This document shows, piece after piece, positions 53,101-64,000 of a stretch of DNA of 64,000 bases. Each line of letters opens with the position of its first letter. Positions within the stretch are counted from its first letter, which is position 1. Under the pieces are notes generated by a model. It was not told where the DNA came from and made no database searches. It saw only the letters and a list, made by a program, of their open reading frames with translations. The translations under genes were made by a program, and so were the position numbers. This DNA is from Varroa destructor (taxonomy: Eukaryota > Arthropoda > Arachnida > Mesostigmata > Varroidae): NCBI RefSeq assembly GCF_002443255.2, contig NW_019211456.1:12670229-12734228 (forward strand), written 5' to 3'.

Positions 53101-53106
53101 TTTATT
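53101..53106 (-). terminator. Polyadenylation signal AATAAA of the CAT-family gene
   Basis: The minus strand reads AATAAA 72 bp downstream of the TAA stop codon at 53178-53180. This is the expected place for a short 3' UTR and independently supports the chosen last exon. Confidence 0.7.
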
Positions 53107-53177
53107 AGACTTCACGAGCTGTTAACGAGTTAACAACGGACAACTGTCGATCACGTTGTATACTTAGTGGTGGCAAA

Positions 53178-56100
53178 TTATTTCTTTTTGCGATTTAATC
53201 GGCTGTGATGAATCCCGTAGCCAAAATAGACCGCTGAACCTGTACATCAGATATGATAATTATAATTACTTTATATTATATTAGATATTTTTTTCAAAAT
53301 GTTTGGTCTAATTACAGTATATCGTGCTGGATCGTATGGCAAGATCGCTTATGCTGATCACGGTCGGTAAAATGCAATTTTCTTAACGGCAAAGTTTTAC
53401 GTAAGGCGGTATGTGTTCTTCGGTTAGAAAAGTATAACTTTTCGCGGGACAGCGATAACTTGAAACTTACCAATAGCTAACCAAATGATAAGCCGTATCC
53501 AAGTAATCAGGTCGAGTGTCACTATAAGCCCGGCGTTAAATATGATCGAAAATATGGGAAGAATAGGGACCCAAGGCATCTGAAATAATTCAGTGTTTTC
53601 ATTTGACAAACAAAGATCTGTGAGTTGCCCTTACACAAAACAGGAGCGGACCCAATTGCAAAAACGGCCCTGTATTCGATCATGTGTATGTTATGATATT
53701 GTTGTTTTCTTACATTAGAGTAATAAGCTAACAAATACCGTGTATACGTAGATTGACCATATGAAGGGAATTGCCGTTAAATAAAAAAAAAAAAAAAAAA
53801 CTAGACTTACGCTGTACTGGTCGTTCGAGAAATTCGAGTTTCCGGGAAGTTCGTGGGCAAAAATCAATAGACCGCATATTATTATGGTAATCACGCTGAT
53901 ACTGGCAATGGTCCAGCCGAGGTAGACCATCCAGGTAGGCCCGTTAGCGATGTAACGATTATATTTGACGATAAAGGCGGCTAAAATCGTGGCTATAAAG
54001 GTGATAGCCAAGCAAACTACAGAAAGATAGCGCACAAATATAGAAACGATATTGAAAATGGGTGAACTTGATTTTTGATCGGATTTCGATCGTTTTTGGT
54101 AAACACACAAACGACTCTTATATGAATTCTTTTCGCTGTTTGTTTTATAGCTTTAATTGGCTATGCAAAGGCAAACTGATATCATTGAATGAGGGACCCA
54201 GTAAAAAGAGAAACGCATACAGTGCGTTGATGCATGAATATATGTATATTCCCAGAGACCCACGCCTTAGGCATACTACCGCCTTACGTACCGACGACAA
54301 GTTGGCGCTGCCCATAACTGGAAGGCAAAAACTGCCGTAAAAAACGAAAAGAGGGTTTGAGGCCATGTAAATCTGTTGGTGAAGCATTCATTACTGTGAT
54401 GCAGTGTAAACCATCCGAGATCTGAAGATCTTCAGGGAAAGTGTGGACAGTCGAAGGCCTGGACGAATCGATCAATTCCGGCCCATCCCGAGCTGAAGAG
54501 TTTTCTAACTGGAGCCACAGTATAATAAAGCAAGCTAAATATTTTGATTTAGGTAAAGTAATTAGCTTTTACTTTACATAGATCCATACTAAATATAGAT
54601 CATTTTAAAAATAATCACATCGGTCTTAAATTACAAGATTTACATGCACCGACCACAAGTTCCACGACCACTGCGACATACTATTCATACATATGGGCCC
54701 GCGTAAGTGGAAACTATGGATCTAAAGAAGAATAACACCTAAAAGACGAAATGCTATTGATAGATGTGACATGAGCTGATCAATCTAGTAGTAGTTATGA
54801 TCTTTTAGCTGCCGTCACAGTAGTAAAATAACCAGTTTGTAAACGTTGATATTTTTTTGGCACTGATGTAAATATACAGAAATGTGTATTTTTTCAGTTA
54901 TTTGAGTTCAGCAAATAATAAACGTGTCAAGTATAACATAAATGCTTACCTCAATAACCACATCTAAAGGTGTATATTTGGAAATAAGTAGGGCACACGC
55001 TACGATCATATAAGCTAGCAGTGTACCAATTGAAAGCATGTCGACCAATGCTTCCGTGTTTAGCATGCAGGCACAAATTGCGGACAACAACGATAGGACA
55101 TACATAGACACAACTGGCACCTGAGACTTATTCAGGACAATCGAGAACGACGTGAAGAGTAGGCCATCTTCGGCCATCGCATACCCAACGCGGGTCATAG
55201 CAAAAACCGTGGCCATAATTACCTGCAGGACCGTTTGCTCGTGTTATTCTTCGATATGTAAAATATAAATATGGAATATTTTTTTTTAATTATTGCTATA
55301 GTACCTATACTCTATGGCACAAATGGTCGGATTCCATAATAAAGATAATTATAACTTCGCAATGATATATATATCTATTATTCCACATGAGTGATGAGAT
55401 ATTATGATAAAAATGTCACAAACAAGCTATTTATTAAGCTTGATATTGAGGGGATTCGGGTGGCAGATAATACATAGGGTCGCTCACAGGTGTTATATTT
55501 GATAATGGTTGGGAGGGAAATTTGGTTGTCTACTGAAGTGATCGAATGCCTACATTTCCTGTTTATAGGCCTGAATTAAAGGTCGGTTTTTGAAATTTAA
55601 TATTATACCGCGATAAAAGTCAAACTGGTATGAACCACGACAGAGAAATATTTACCAAGAATCACATAAAGGTATCCAATACCTCAAAACTTACCGTTGA
55701 CATTCCGGCAAGAGCTCCGGCGGAGACGATATACTGAGCCCAATAAGCCTGATGAAATTTTAATGCTTCAAGTAAACCAGACGTAGAACTGATATCGGCG
55801 AAATACATCTAAAAATGTAATTTAAACATACATTACGGAGTAGGCACTAGAGTCAAGCACATGGAATCCAAAGGTTTTCCGTTCTAACCTATGTGAATTA
55901 ACATGGCCTTGTGCTTGCAGATCTACAAATTATTATTACACGTTTGAATAACAAGTTATAATAAAAAAAAAAACTGATACTTTTATCGTGATGAACTGTG
56001 TGCAAAGCTACTCGCCTACCATTAGCGTGAGTACGGCGGCAACGAGGACATAAAGTGTGGTAACGATTGCCATAGAAACTATGGTGGCTACAGGAAGTGA

Positions 56101-57204
56101 CTTCTGCGGATTGAGGGCCTCCTCGCCCGATGCGGCGATCGCGTCGAAACCCACGTATGCATAAAAGCACTGTGCAGACGCCTACCAAAAAACATTTATT
56201 GTATTCGATCGCCAGAAAAAGCGATACCCTCAAAGAGCTTTTCTTATTAACACATTTATCAATGTTGAGGGGTTCAATGCTAATTGAGGTCTGTATAGAT
56301 CATCAATTATATTGAGTTTGCAAAAACAGTTAAGCTAAAATGTTTGAATGATTTTCAAATGTGTCTATTTCAACGCGTTGATCTCAGCCAAACAAAGCTT
56401 AAAACTGCGATCTGATGTTTCTTACTGTAACTGAGGTTTCTCTCCGAGGTAGACCAAAAATCTCCTTACTTGTAAAACACCGCTAATTCCGTACGGCATG
56501 AATCCGTTGATGAATTCTGGATGATCTTCCTTAACGAAATTCGCATTGTTTTCATGGTACTTCCAATTATCGAAATCCGCATAATAAAAACCCACTCCGA
56601 CAACGGTAGCAAGGACTACTACATTAATACCCACGAGCGTATTATTTAGTCCCGAAGTCGTCTTTACACCGAATGTCATAAAGATCACAAATCCCATTAA
56701 GATTGCAAAAGCCAAGAAATCCGGAACTTCCGAAAGATAGGGATCAGTGGTAGAAAACTCTCCCATAATAGCTCGAGTTCCGTTGAACACGACATACCCA
56801 GTTAACGAATCGATGTATGCACTACACGCCCGAACGCACGCCGCTGTTGCGAGCATATTTTCGAGAAGAACGTTCCAGCCAACAAAGAAGGCCCAGAACT
56901 CGCCTATCGAATAATAAACGTACGAGTAGGCTGAGCCCGAGCGTGGATAGCGTACTCCGAAATCAGCGTACGCCAAAGCCGCAAGGAGTGACGCAACTCC
57001 AGCAATCAAATACGAAAGGATTAATGCAGGCCCCGTAGTGCCACGTGCAATCGATGGCGAAAGTACGTAGATTCCCGAACCCAACATATGACCAATGCCC
57101 AGCAGTGTAACGTCGTATGACGTTAAACACCGTTTGAGATTCGTGGACATGATGTCCATAGTGGACACCTCCTTCTTCCGGGATAACATGTTGATGATCC
57201 ACAT
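53178..57204 (-). CDS. Cationic amino acid transporter (SLC7A/CAT family), complete, eight exons
   Basis: Predicted plasma-membrane (or organelle-membrane) transporter of cationic amino acids, in the APC superfamily. Exons, minus strand: 57204-56470, 56181-56020, 55808-55695, 55222-54950, 54508-54288, 54114-53811, 53579-53471, 53239-53178. All introns are GT-AG with GTAAGN or GTAGGC donors, and the phases match at every junction, giving 659 aa; CAT proteins are usually about 600-660 aa. Residues 42-48 read GSGIYVL (unwound TM1 of APC transporters). RYPRSGSAY is at 85-93. GEFWAF at 101-106 carries Glu102, matching the essential Glu107 of mouse CAT-1. VGFDAIA is at 255-261, GEE at 264-266, NPQK at 269-272 and MAEDGLLF at 353-360. 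The C-terminal part has the VPILPIFS-type segment and ends with YFGYGIHHS and a basic tail. About 14 membrane helices are expected. The fifth exon (residues 429-502, a poorly conserved loop) is the least certain. The frame stays open for about 29 codons upstream of the chosen Met, so an upstream coding exon is possible. Subfamily (CAT-1/2/3 or SLC7A4-like) is not resolved. Confidence 0.93.
53783..53800. repeat. Poly(A) run inside a transporter intron
   Basis: An 18-nt A run lies just inside the intron after the sixth exon, within 30 bp of its donor. On the sense (minus) strand it is poly(T). Confidence 0.85.
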
Positions 57205-57850
57205 CTTGACAAAAATTTTGTTCTAGAACCGACCTATACAACTGACAACGACGATAAACACCAGGTACTAAAGTCTCCTGACGACCTTGTTCCTGCTAGC
57301 ACATAGGACGATAACGAGAAAGTAGAATGTCCTTTCGTTGACTTCGTGACGATTGACATCGATCGCGTCCATATTACAGGAGATCCAGATGCCGGTAATC
57401 TGCGCCCAGGATCATTTTGGCCACAACTCTATCAATACCGAGCAGAGTGAGAAAAACCATTATTCGCTAGGTACCACTTCGTAGATGTTGGCTGTTGCTG
57501 TCCTATTACGATTGTCTCAATAGTTACGGAAAGGCCGTGTAATTTGCAACCTAGTGAACCCCGACAGGTTCCAATCTGTTTACGTAAGGGTAGGTCGATA
57601 GAGGCCGAGATAACGGGTGTTGTTTTGTGAATAGGATCGATTCTGGGAAATGGTGAAGCTTTACTGTCGCACCGCAACTTGCATTTAGATACAGACTCTT
57701 TGGTTTTCGAATGTCCGTTTGACTCGTAAAATGAACGGACAGACATAAACCTCTGGGATAGTATTACTATTATCACGATGATTGTGATCATTCAGAGATC
57801 ATTGTCATTTTACCGTCGGATGTTACAGTGATCAACTCAGCTTCAGTCCA
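57205..57850 (-). promoter_or_regulatory. Probable 5' UTR / upstream region of the CAT-family gene
   Basis: This stretch lies just upstream of the transporter start codon and is richer in G and C than the flanking DNA. It holds a 28-codon minus-strand ORF (57460-57374, starting MVFLTLLG) that would be an upstream ORF if transcribed. It also holds a 119-codon minus ORF (57791-57432) with no recognisable family. The transporter frame itself is open from the TAG triplet near 57297 to the Met at 57204, and an acceptor-like CTAGCAG lies at that edge. A spliced 5' leader is therefore plausible, but the transcription start is not visible. Confidence 0.35.
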
Positions 57851-58110
57851 GTGGGAATATTCGGATCCAGTCTCGCAGTCTCAGAGAGATCTCACGCCTT
57901 TTCTTCCTATACAGACCAACTAGCAAACACATACAAGCGCGGGCAGTCAAAGATTACCGAACATTTATTGTTGTTAGCAGTTGCCACCGATACTGACTCT
58001 ACAACGACGGTAAACGGTGTGACCACTGAACGTTTAACAGCGTCTCCGACTGTGCGCTTGTGTATATATGTGTGCGTGTGCGTGAGGGAAATATGCTATG
58101 GAATAGACAG

Positions 58111-58128
58111 ATATATATATATATATAC
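58111..58128. repeat. (AT)n microsatellite
   Basis: A short TA run preceded by a TGTGTG-rich stretch. The overlapping 125-codon plus ORF (57851-58228) is partly built on these repeats. Confidence 0.85.
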
Positions 58129-59894
58129 ATACGAAAAGTCGCCTATAAACAACGCTCATTCCAATGCTAACTGCTTCGGTGCCTCAATGGCCGCAGCCTG
58201 TTACGTTCTTTCACAACTAGTCAGCTAGCTCTTTCGGCGTATAGCGAAATAAGTCCATAAACTCGCCCGTGTAAGTACATTATCATCAGTAACAGGAACG
58301 GCAGTATAAAATGGAGCTGGTCGTTTATCATAAGAAAAGAGTACACAAGTCTCATAAATAGTTGTTAAAAAATCGACGATTTCCATAAGATATTAGAAAG
58401 AAGGCCATTTCGTTAGCCCAAAACCTTTAGGTAACTTTCTGTTACATTCTTTTTGAGACTAAAATCTTAGCTAAATCAACCTTTCAACCGACGTTCGCGT
58501 TTGTGTGGGCGTGGAAACTTTCCGCGTATACGATACGCATCTAAATCTAACTCAAAGAAGATCACCGGCAACTGAAATAGTATCTCGAACTCGAAAAATT
58601 AAATCGGGTTATTTTTATCGACTTTTCCATAACATAAGCTGTAAAAGTCTGTCGACCGTGAACGCTATCGGTAGACAATTTTTATGGGTGGACAATAGGC
58701 AGATTGATCCCCTCCTCTACACGTTTAAGTAAATTAGCGACACTGGCCGTATCTGTGAGAGTTCATTGAGAGCTCAGGGCTCCAGCGGTTACGGATCGTT
58801 TTGCCCTTATAGGCACTCCTGTTGGCTTCTTACTATTTATTAGCAATGATTTATATCGATAGCAAACTGCAAGTTGGAACTCATCAATGAGACCATAATC
58901 AATATTTACCTGAGTTCCCACCCGTTTCATAGTAAACACAAGTTTAGCTCTAATCTGAATACTAGAACTTTTTCATTGATTGGGACCCTGGCAAAGGTAA
59001 ACGTGTTGAATACGCTTATCACAGATAGGTGCCTTTTACAAATCATTGGCTACGCGTCTCATGTAGCAGTATTCTAAAACTACTAGATAACTTGATTCAC
59101 GCACACAAAGAACTTTGGATAATTTCTTTAAGGTATTCTGCTTTCTAACGACTTTTATGCGGTTTATCGACTTCGACGGAATAAGTACAATGACTATCTT
59201 AGCTAGGTTTGTGGACTTTTAGTTTGGCCTAGAGGCTAAAATAGATTTGTTAGATTGTCGAGTACCATTATTTGATGGCAATCGGTATTTTGCGACCGGG
59301 CATCGTCGAAGTTCGTTTGTCACCTTCCTAGGCAATAATAACGAGAGGTTTCATAGTTTAAAGCATGATCATGCAATACTTCTTACGAAAAGAAGGTGAG
59401 ACATCTGAAACGTCATTTGCATTCCCTTAGCCAAGGAATATACCGCGCGAATTAAAAGTGCGTATTTCCTTCATCTATCTGACGATACTTCATTTCCTAT
59501 GCTTTCGCTGAGTACATTCGATAAATGAGGATGTCTTCACCTATGTTAGGTTCGCGATATGTTGTCTTCGTATTGCATTTCGTTGCCATATAATGAACTT
59601 TCAGCGTTCAACAGCTGTCATTTTGTCCCTTCCTTCATTCCTCACATTGAGCCGATCCCGTCAGTTACGTTCAGTTTGCGCGATACTCATGAGAAACACG
59701 TGATGCCACGCTGGCAATGGTTCATCTCCGTCGATTCTGTTCAACTGTGTGTGTGACGTCAACAACGTTGTGGGGCTAAGTCCGCAGGTCAAACCTGCCT
59801 TAAGATAATTCTCCCTTACCGGTTCCCAAAGTTACAAAGATGCTTTACCAGCAAAGCTCATGACCGCTTTTAGACACTAGCGTTCGACTTATCG

Positions 59895-59910
59895 ATATAT
59901 ATATATATAT
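59895..59910. repeat. (AT)n microsatellite
   Basis: A short uninterrupted AT run. Confidence 0.85.
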
Positions 59911-60417
59911 TTGTATTTGTCATAACACAATAATCGAGTGTTTTCAAATTGAAAATTTCAAATGTCGGTAGACGCGGCCACCGTTCGAGAAGGCTATTTC
60001 GCTGAAGTTCTTTCGAAGACACGACGACAACGACTAAAATTGGAAAGCTTATTGGGGCAACGAGATTTGCTTTTAGCAGGAATACGTGCACAAACGCATC
60101 TCAGTCTTAAGTAATTAATCGAATTAAACTTTTAATGCAATTCCTGTTAACTTCTAAGGAAAACTTTTAACCCGATCTACGTACGCCTACCTCTGGATAC
60201 TGCTCCCGAAGTTCCCTAGTAAAGCTCATAAATAAAACTATGGATTCGGCATATCGTACAAGATAATAATACAACAATAGCATTGAACAAACGATAATTT
60301 CTGATAACATATGCAAAGGACGTTGGCAGTTGTAAGGCAACGAATTTATTCACGGTGTTAAATGATTGGTAAGATCGTAACTGTCCTACACTTTTATGGC
60401 AACAAATAATTACTTAC

Positions 60418-60581
60418 CATCGATCTAACTGGACGCAATCAGTTAGCAGTGTAACCCAACGTTTTTGAGGCAAACCAATCCCACCGACCACCATATCTAC
60501 ACTAACGTACACTTTTCTGTGAGTGACTGTTCTGTGAGAGAAGAACAAGGCGAAAATCGCATTGTCTTCATCATTCATCAT
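60418..60581 (-). CDS. Possible exon ending at a consensus donor
   Basis: A minus-strand frame starts MMNDEDNAIFALFF at 60581 and runs 54 codons to CGATG|GTAAGTA, a consensus donor beginning at 60417 (exon end phase 2). It lies 3.2 kb upstream of the transporter exon 1 on the same strand. It could be an upstream leader exon of that gene, a separate gene's first exon, or chance. No domain is recognised. Confidence 0.22.
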
Positions 60582-62088
60582 GGCAGGTCTAGATTTTGTT
60601 TTAGCACCATAGGACACAGTATCTGAGGGTCTTAAGGTTACTGTTCTACACGAGAACAATTAGAATCTAAGTCAGGGTGCCGGACTAACTAGCGGAACAA
60701 GCGACTCCTCTATTTCTCGTACGTAATAAAAATTACCGCGAATTTTGTTCAACATGAACAAAACGATACATTCTTTTATTGCCTGTGTCTTGCAGGTTCA
60801 GAATTTAGTTCCGGAAGTTTAAAAGTTAATTTAGGATTAACAAGCAGAACACTTAATTAATTCAAAGTGCACCAGTTCAATTCATTTATAGAAAAGTGGT
60901 GGATTGGAACATACAGTTTAATTGCACGTTTCTTATATAAAGCAGTGCACGTACCGATTTGCTGTGATACTCAATTACATAAGCCTGACACAGTCTAGCC
61001 CCTAAATATCGTACGTGCTACACAGAGAATACGCGTGCAGTTTTTTTTCGCATATTATGTTAGCTGATTCTTAAATTCGATTCCCTCTTTAGATTCCGTA
61101 ATATTATTGAGCTTCAGCGTGATATCGATTAACCCTGTTCGTAATGAGACTTGCCATACCACGTAGCTCTTGGTATGTGTTGTTAGGTAGATTAAATGTC
61201 TTTCTTGTCATGTAGGGATGGAGTGACTAGTCTAAGACGACAAAGCGACACTTTTATGGTATTCCAATATCCAATACTGTTCTAGAACACGTACGAAAAT
61301 CTCGTTTTTTTTTTTTTTATATTTGCTCGGCTGAAGCATTGAAGTATTCTATTACACTGCCTAGGGCTCTGTTGCTCTAAGATATGGATTTTGCGGGTAT
61401 ACGCCTGGCTTCGCTTAGCCCTTCCCTTGCGTTCAACCTCAGATAAGATAAACAGGCGCCTCCCATCGGAAATCGACTCATCAGAGTCAGGCGTCTAGAC
61501 CTCACATGAGATATGAGCATCAATCCGAGCTCGTTTTCAGAAATCTCCATTCCCGTCAGCGTTATATACTCTTTGGAGGATGTCCGAGTATTTAAATGTC
61601 GATAAATAGGCCCATTTTTGTTTCACAGAACGACACATGTCAAATGCCAGCTTAGTCATATAATGTATTGGTACATGCACTATCGATAAAAATAAGAATC
61701 CCGCACGTGTCTGAACTGACTTTCTGTATTGTTGGCTTGTACAAGCCGTACTGCGTTTACTTCTACAAACCTCTCGCTGGCCGTAACCATGCTTCACTTT
61801 TCATTTCATGTGCAACAAACTTATTCGGATATAATGCTATTGTCAAACCACTACGGTTATAACATAATAGTTATATATAATTCGGAAAGCTTTTCCTGAT
61901 GCAGATGAGGCCGGCCTAAACCTAGCAGTGGTCAATATTAGCCCACAATTGTGTTCACTAATTCTTCTTTAGAAAATTTCAAAGGACCATTCACTCTGAT
62001 AAGTGAAGAGGTATCGCGAATATGCTGACAAACTGTCCTATTATTTGAATAATACATATCTGCGCTTATCAAATCTCCTCTCCCTTTA
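60582..62088. other. Intergenic; no supported gene
   Basis: Only short frames (up to 86 codons) and a poly(T) run near 61.3 kb are present. Confidence 0.55.
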
Positions 62089-62108
62089 TCTCTCTCTCTC
62101 TCTCTCTC

Positions 62109-62160
<52 letters not shown>
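62089..62160. repeat. Compound microsatellite (TC)n(TA)n
   Basis: About 11 TC units (62089-62111) pass through a short T run into about 23 TA units (62114-62160). The 177-codon minus-strand frame across this region (62471-61938) is driven by the repeat and shows no family. Confidence 0.95.
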
Positions 62161-62162
<2 letters not shown>

Positions 62163-62628
62163 CAAGAACAACAACTGAAAAATTTGGTCATTTGTTCGGC
62201 ATGCGCTCAAAGTAGAGTGTAGTCTACGATGTATATATATATGTGAGACAATTTTTTTTGCAACAAGCCTTAAGTTTACTTGTAGAAAAAAATGAAATCG
62301 GCTTATTTTTTTAATAGTTAATATAAGCGTAATTATTTTCCTTTGAGTTAGAGCAATTACTAGATTTAAGCTGGTTTTTTGGCAAGTCTTGCGATTGCTG
62401 TAACAGCACGTTCTAGAACGAACCAAAGCGGTTTGCATATTGTAGGAATCCCTGTAACCTAGCTTAATCATATATATAGTCCTTGTTCTTTTTCATGAAT
62501 TACTTACAATTTATTACTTACAATTTACTGAGCCTTGAAGTATCAAGCCAACAAAACTTTGCCATTCAACAAAGTGATAACAAGAGGGATGTCGACATTG
62601 GATGCACTAAATACAAAGGTACGAAGGT

Positions 62629-62648
62629 GGGTGGGTGGGTGGGTGGGG
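62629..62648 (+). repeat. (GGGT)n tract, strong G-quadruplex motif
   Basis: Five G-tracts of three or four bases (62629-31, 33-35, 37-39, 41-43, 45-48) are separated by single T residues. Single-nucleotide loops give the most stable parallel G-quadruplexes. Confidence 0.8.
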
Positions 62649-63331
62649 AGAGCAGTTTTGACAAACCCTGGACTGATCGGGTTGAAAAAGAAAACGTTTA
62701 GTAGCTCTACGTTGTTTATGTTACGATGTCTATCGTAAGGTATTATTAGCATGCATTACGACATCGTGACGGTGCACACGACTGTATAACTAAGAATCAT
62801 TCTATTCTTGTTATGGGATGGGCCGAAAGAAAAGCTAGAGCTAGTTTCCTTTCAGTGGCTTGCCCACGTGCCGTAGGAGTAGTTGATTCGTGTCTACAAG
62901 ATAATAATAGAATTGAGATGGAAAGATGTCACAAACAAACTATATAGGTTATTGCCGTTCGTTCTGCCATTGAAATAGAACGCAGCATTTTATTCATGTA
63001 ATCTCGGACCGTGTGACTGATCTCGGTCAGTTCGTGGTCTTCTATTAGTCATCGTCTCGTTAGTTGCAACTCTGGCAGACCTTATATATTTATACTCGCC
63101 CCCGGGGAATGTTATTAAACTGAAAATACGTATACATAGATAATAATCTTCAGATATATTGCGCTCATTAGAAAGCTACTGTCTGTTTGTATGGGCAGCT
63201 TATTTTGTAAATAAACAGTGTTGCGATATTGAGTTGGAATCACCATTTCGCATGTAATTATCTAGCTGTTCAGGCGTCTTAAGGAAAGCTGTGGCATAAT
63301 ACACGTGGACCTTGGACTACTAGGTCTTAGG

Positions 63332-63394
63332 TTGAACGAGACCAGAAGAGAGTCCTTGTTGCTTTCAAACAAGGACTCTCCTCTAGTCTGTCAA
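63332..63394. ncRNA. Long near-perfect hairpin, microRNA-precursor-like
   Basis: Arms at 63339-63360 and 63368-63389 are complementary at 20 of 22 positions (two A-C mismatches) around a 7-nt loop, GCTTTCA. An outer TTGA/TCAA stem (63332-63335 with 63391-63394) continues after a small internal loop. The size and loop resemble an animal pre-miRNA, though the stem is on the short side. The sequence is not recognised as a known microRNA, and either strand could be transcribed. A small inverted-repeat transposon is the alternative. Confidence 0.4.
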
Positions 63395-63442
63395 AAGAAC
63401 CCTCTACAGAATTTGTGTGAACAAAGAAAACAACTAGACTGT

Positions 63443-63478
63443 TTATTATGATTTCTAATTTCTAATTTATCATAATAA
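63443..63478. repeat. Inverted repeat TTATTATGAT / ATCATAATAA
   Basis: Perfect 10-bp arms at 63443-63452 and 63469-63478 flank a 16-nt loop made of two CTAATTT-like units. The loop is AT-only apart from C. It lies 55 bp from the larger hairpin. Confidence 0.55.
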
Positions 63479-64000
63479 TTCGATCTCGAATTAAGCGAGA
63501 AAGAGAAGTCGTTGCTCAAAACACTGATAACGACACATTATACACATAGTTCAAAATCTGAAGTAATTTATAATATCCTATAAACAGATATACTTGAATA
63601 ACAAAGTGTACACATATATTCTGTATTTTAAGTAAGCGAAACGTTTTAATTTACCTGTGTTAAACAAAGAGTTTCGCCACGTGTGCCCTTGATCGTATTG
63701 CCAGGCCAGTCCAATCTACTAAAATATCAAGTTGATGACGACGACGTTTGCCCTACAAACATCCAATGAGCAATATTGTTGTAAAAATTATCCTGCTTGT
63801 TTGTCTTTTCAGCTGGCAGCAAATCTCTTTTAATTGGTTAGCTATGAGGGGACCAGGACCTCTTAATGTGTTAAGGGCAAGAAGATAGGCAGGTACGTGG
63901 CCTGCAAGTGCCCGTCAAATTTGCCCGCTGCACGCTCAGACCTGTAGTGGTGAACGCAGTGACTGACATGTGAATAATAACAGACGTTTTTTTCGATACG

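Noticed and set aside
53424..53734. Separate short minus ORFs in the transporter region
   Set aside because: They are read-through of transporter exon 53579-53471 into its introns, not independent genes.
56817..57038. Plus-strand ORF opposite transporter exon 1
   Set aside because: It is an antisense shadow of a well-supported coding exon.
61938..62471. 177-codon minus-strand ORF
   Set aside because: It runs through the (TC)n(TA)n microsatellite, which is stop-free in this frame. The non-repeat parts show no motif.

Overview
This window looks like animal nuclear DNA, probably from an arthropod. It is AT-rich and gene-poor. It carries (AT)n microsatellites and homopolymer runs, and its only clear gene is split by short GT-AG introns of about 170-470 bp. 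The species cannot be named from sequence alone. No bacterial-type operon, CRISPR array or mobile defence system was seen.

The one firmly supported gene is on the minus strand (57204 down to 53178). It is an eight-exon cationic amino acid transporter of the SLC7A/CAT family. Splice phases are consistent at every junction and give a complete 659-residue protein, followed by an AATAAA signal 72 bp after the stop codon. A second likely coding unit, also minus strand (49899-49432), is an intronless reading frame for a 155-residue, very acidic protein of unknown function.

The other coding evidence is weaker: a possible first coding exon on the plus strand (39619-39711), a GC-rich short ORF (20469-20251, minus), and isolated exon-like segments at 18.6, 46.1 and 60.4 kb. 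Decayed mobile-element traces include a Ty3/gypsy-like integrase C-terminus (12.9-13.1 kb), a possible LINE reverse transcriptase relic (7.4-7.8 kb) and three tRNA-derived, SINE-like pieces (18.2, 30.2 and 52.5 kb).

Non-coding structures that stand out are a degenerate 24-bp minisatellite (43.3-43.8 kb), a long near-perfect hairpin of microRNA-precursor type (63.33-63.39 kb), a five-tract G-quadruplex motif (62.63 kb), a pure GC dinucleotide run (9.0 kb) and a compound (TC)n(TA)n microsatellite (62.1 kb). Most of the remaining window has only short, chance-level ORFs. No previously undescribed multi-gene system could be supported. The hairpin and the 24-bp array are the best leads.
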